In this document: piece by piece, positions 62,885-64,000 of the stretch
Layout: each line of letters begins with the position of its first letter
Numbering within the stretch: position 1 is the stretch's first letter
NCBI RefSeq assembly: GCF_005239225.2
Contig: NC_133292.1
Coordinates: 7,102,985-7,166,984 of the forward strand
Direction: 5' to 3'
Source of the DNA: Populus alba
Taxonomy: Eukaryota > Streptophyta > Magnoliopsida > Malpighiales > Salicaceae
DNA: 64,000 nucleotides
Made by a program: the position numbers and the translations under genes
Notes under the pieces: generated by a model
The model's database searches: none
Told to the model about the DNA's origin: nothing
What the model saw: the letters and a program-made list of their open reading frames with translations, nothing else

Positions 62885-63314
62885 TGTTAGGATACTGGCA
62901 TGCAAACCCAACAAGACAAAAAGTCAAAGATAAGAATAAATGAGAAATGAGACACCCACAAGAATTAACGTGGTTCACCCAATTAGGCTACGTCCACTGG
63001 GGCAAGTATAGAAGGATTTTACTAGCTTAATGTGGGAATTACAACCTCTCTCAGATAATAGGAGAACAACTAAGAATCTCTCTATTACTAGGAGAAAACA
63101 CCTCACTTACTCTCTCACAAATACCTCACAATTTAGTGGGTTTCCCTCTTCACTCTCTCTTCTTTCTCTCTTCACTATCTCTTATTTCTCTCTTCACTTG
63201 GCATGTATAATGCTTGGATGCTTGCCTATTTATAGGCAAGCATCCTTGAAGGAGCAAGTGGCCAAGTGGCCAAGTGGCCAAGTTGGTCAAGGTGGGCACC
63301 TCCACCTATCTTCA
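62885..63314 (-). repeat. 3' LTR of the copia element
   Basis: Read on the minus strand it starts TGAAGATAGGTGGAGG and ends ATCCTAACA. Near its start are about three 9-base repeats of the AAGTGGCC type. A TATA box (complement of 63,227-63,234) sits in a 13-bp perfect inverted repeat (63,216-63,228 and 63,233-63,245). Confidence 0.8.
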
Positions 63315-63412
63315 CATTCTCCCACTTGAAGACTTTGATGATTGAATCAAGTCTTCACACTTCATCATTTGTGATTCTTCTATCCTTTCAATACTTGCCA
63401 TCTTCATGCTGC

Positions 63413-63960
63413 TTACGTTTCTGTTAGTCCATAAGAGGATCTGCACCATATATACTTATCAGTGTTGACTGGTTTGGTCAAAGCATCTGCTGGGTTTTCC
63501 TTTGTGTGAACCTTCTGAAAATCCACACTTCCATCTTCCACCACTTCGCGAACAAAGTGATACTGAACATCTATATGTTTTGTTCTTGAATGAAACGCCG
63601 GATTCCCTTGCAATATGCAAGGCACTCTGACTATCACAATACAAAAGAATCTTCTCTTGTTTGTGCCCGAGCTCCTCCATAAGTTTCTTCATCCATATTG
63701 GGCTTCTTTACAAGCTTTGTGTAGCTGCCATATACTCAGCTTCTTTGTGGATAAATGCAACAAGCAGTCTGAAGTTTAGAGACCCAGCTCACAGCTCCGT
63801 CCTGCAATTATGAACACATAGCCTGTAGTGGATTTTCTTTTCTCAAGATCACCAGCAAAATCTGAGTCAACATAACCTCTGACAGTGAATTCTGATCCTT
63901 CATAACATAAATGCGGCATCTGAGGTACCCTTGATGTATCTCAAATCCTCTTATAGTAGT
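63413..63960 (-). pseudogene. Copia RNase H domain, frameshifted
   Basis: Read on the minus strand, the fragments carry STTGYVF, AVSWVSKLQ, YCDSQSALHIA, the HSRTKHIDVQYHFVRE box and TKENPADALTKP, the end of copia polyproteins. The parts lie in different frames, with changes near 63,605 and again between about 63,690 and 63,800. No functional enzyme is made. Confidence 0.85.
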
Positions 63961-64000
63961 TCCAATGCTCTCTACCAGGATTTGCCATATATCGACTAGT

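Larger units (their letters stand above)
62885..64000 (-). mobile_element. 3' part of a Ty1-copia retrotransposon (continues past the window)
   Basis: On the minus strand, RNase H-like coding sequence is followed by a polypurine tract (AAGTGGGAGAATG, 63,315-63,327) and a 430-bp LTR with TG...CA ends. This is the order at the 3' end of a copia element. The 5' part is not in the window. Confidence 0.85.

Overview
The window is nuclear DNA of a woody eudicot, most likely Populus or a close relative. This rests on intron-rich genes with GT/AG junctions, very AT-rich spacers, a high-copy AT-rich MITE-like repeat in both orientations, and protein families recalled from poplar. The species call is inference; no database was searched.

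Left part (1-12,850). A diverged AT-rich direct-repeat array is split by a complete LTR retrotransposon (1,624-12,511). The element has about 2.07 kb LTRs that differ by one substitution and five 1-nt homopolymer changes by eye, a perfect 5-bp target duplication (CAAAC), a PBS and a polypurine tract. No gag-pol reading frame is visible. The last 1.8 kb before the 3' LTR is a patchwork of five tandem-repeat families sharing a GTCACC/GTCGCC core. It behaves as a young, non-autonomous LARD-type element, probably of the Ogre/Tat (Ty3-gypsy) line.

Gene part (15,685-61,875). I rebuilt these genes exon by exon: a phytol/farnesol kinase (minus) with two alternative first exons; two tandem bZIP factors (plus), the first with an altered basic region and a probable frameshift; a GARP/G2-like MYB factor with two EAR-type motifs (minus); a chloroplast PPR protein like At2g30100 (plus); an ETO1-like BTB-TPR adaptor (plus); an MRH1/MALE DISCOVERER-type LRR receptor pseudokinase (minus); and an NSP2-like GRAS gene broken by a frameshift and a stop (minus). 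They are ordinary dispersed genes, not an operon; the only evident functional pairing is the tandem bZIP duplicate.

Right end (62,885-64,000). The 3' LTR and decayed RNase H end of a Ty1-copia element on the minus strand run off the window. Its LTR TATA box sits inside a perfect hairpin.

The spacers are AT-rich with MITE-like copies and microsatellites. No tRNA, rRNA or CRISPR was recognised.
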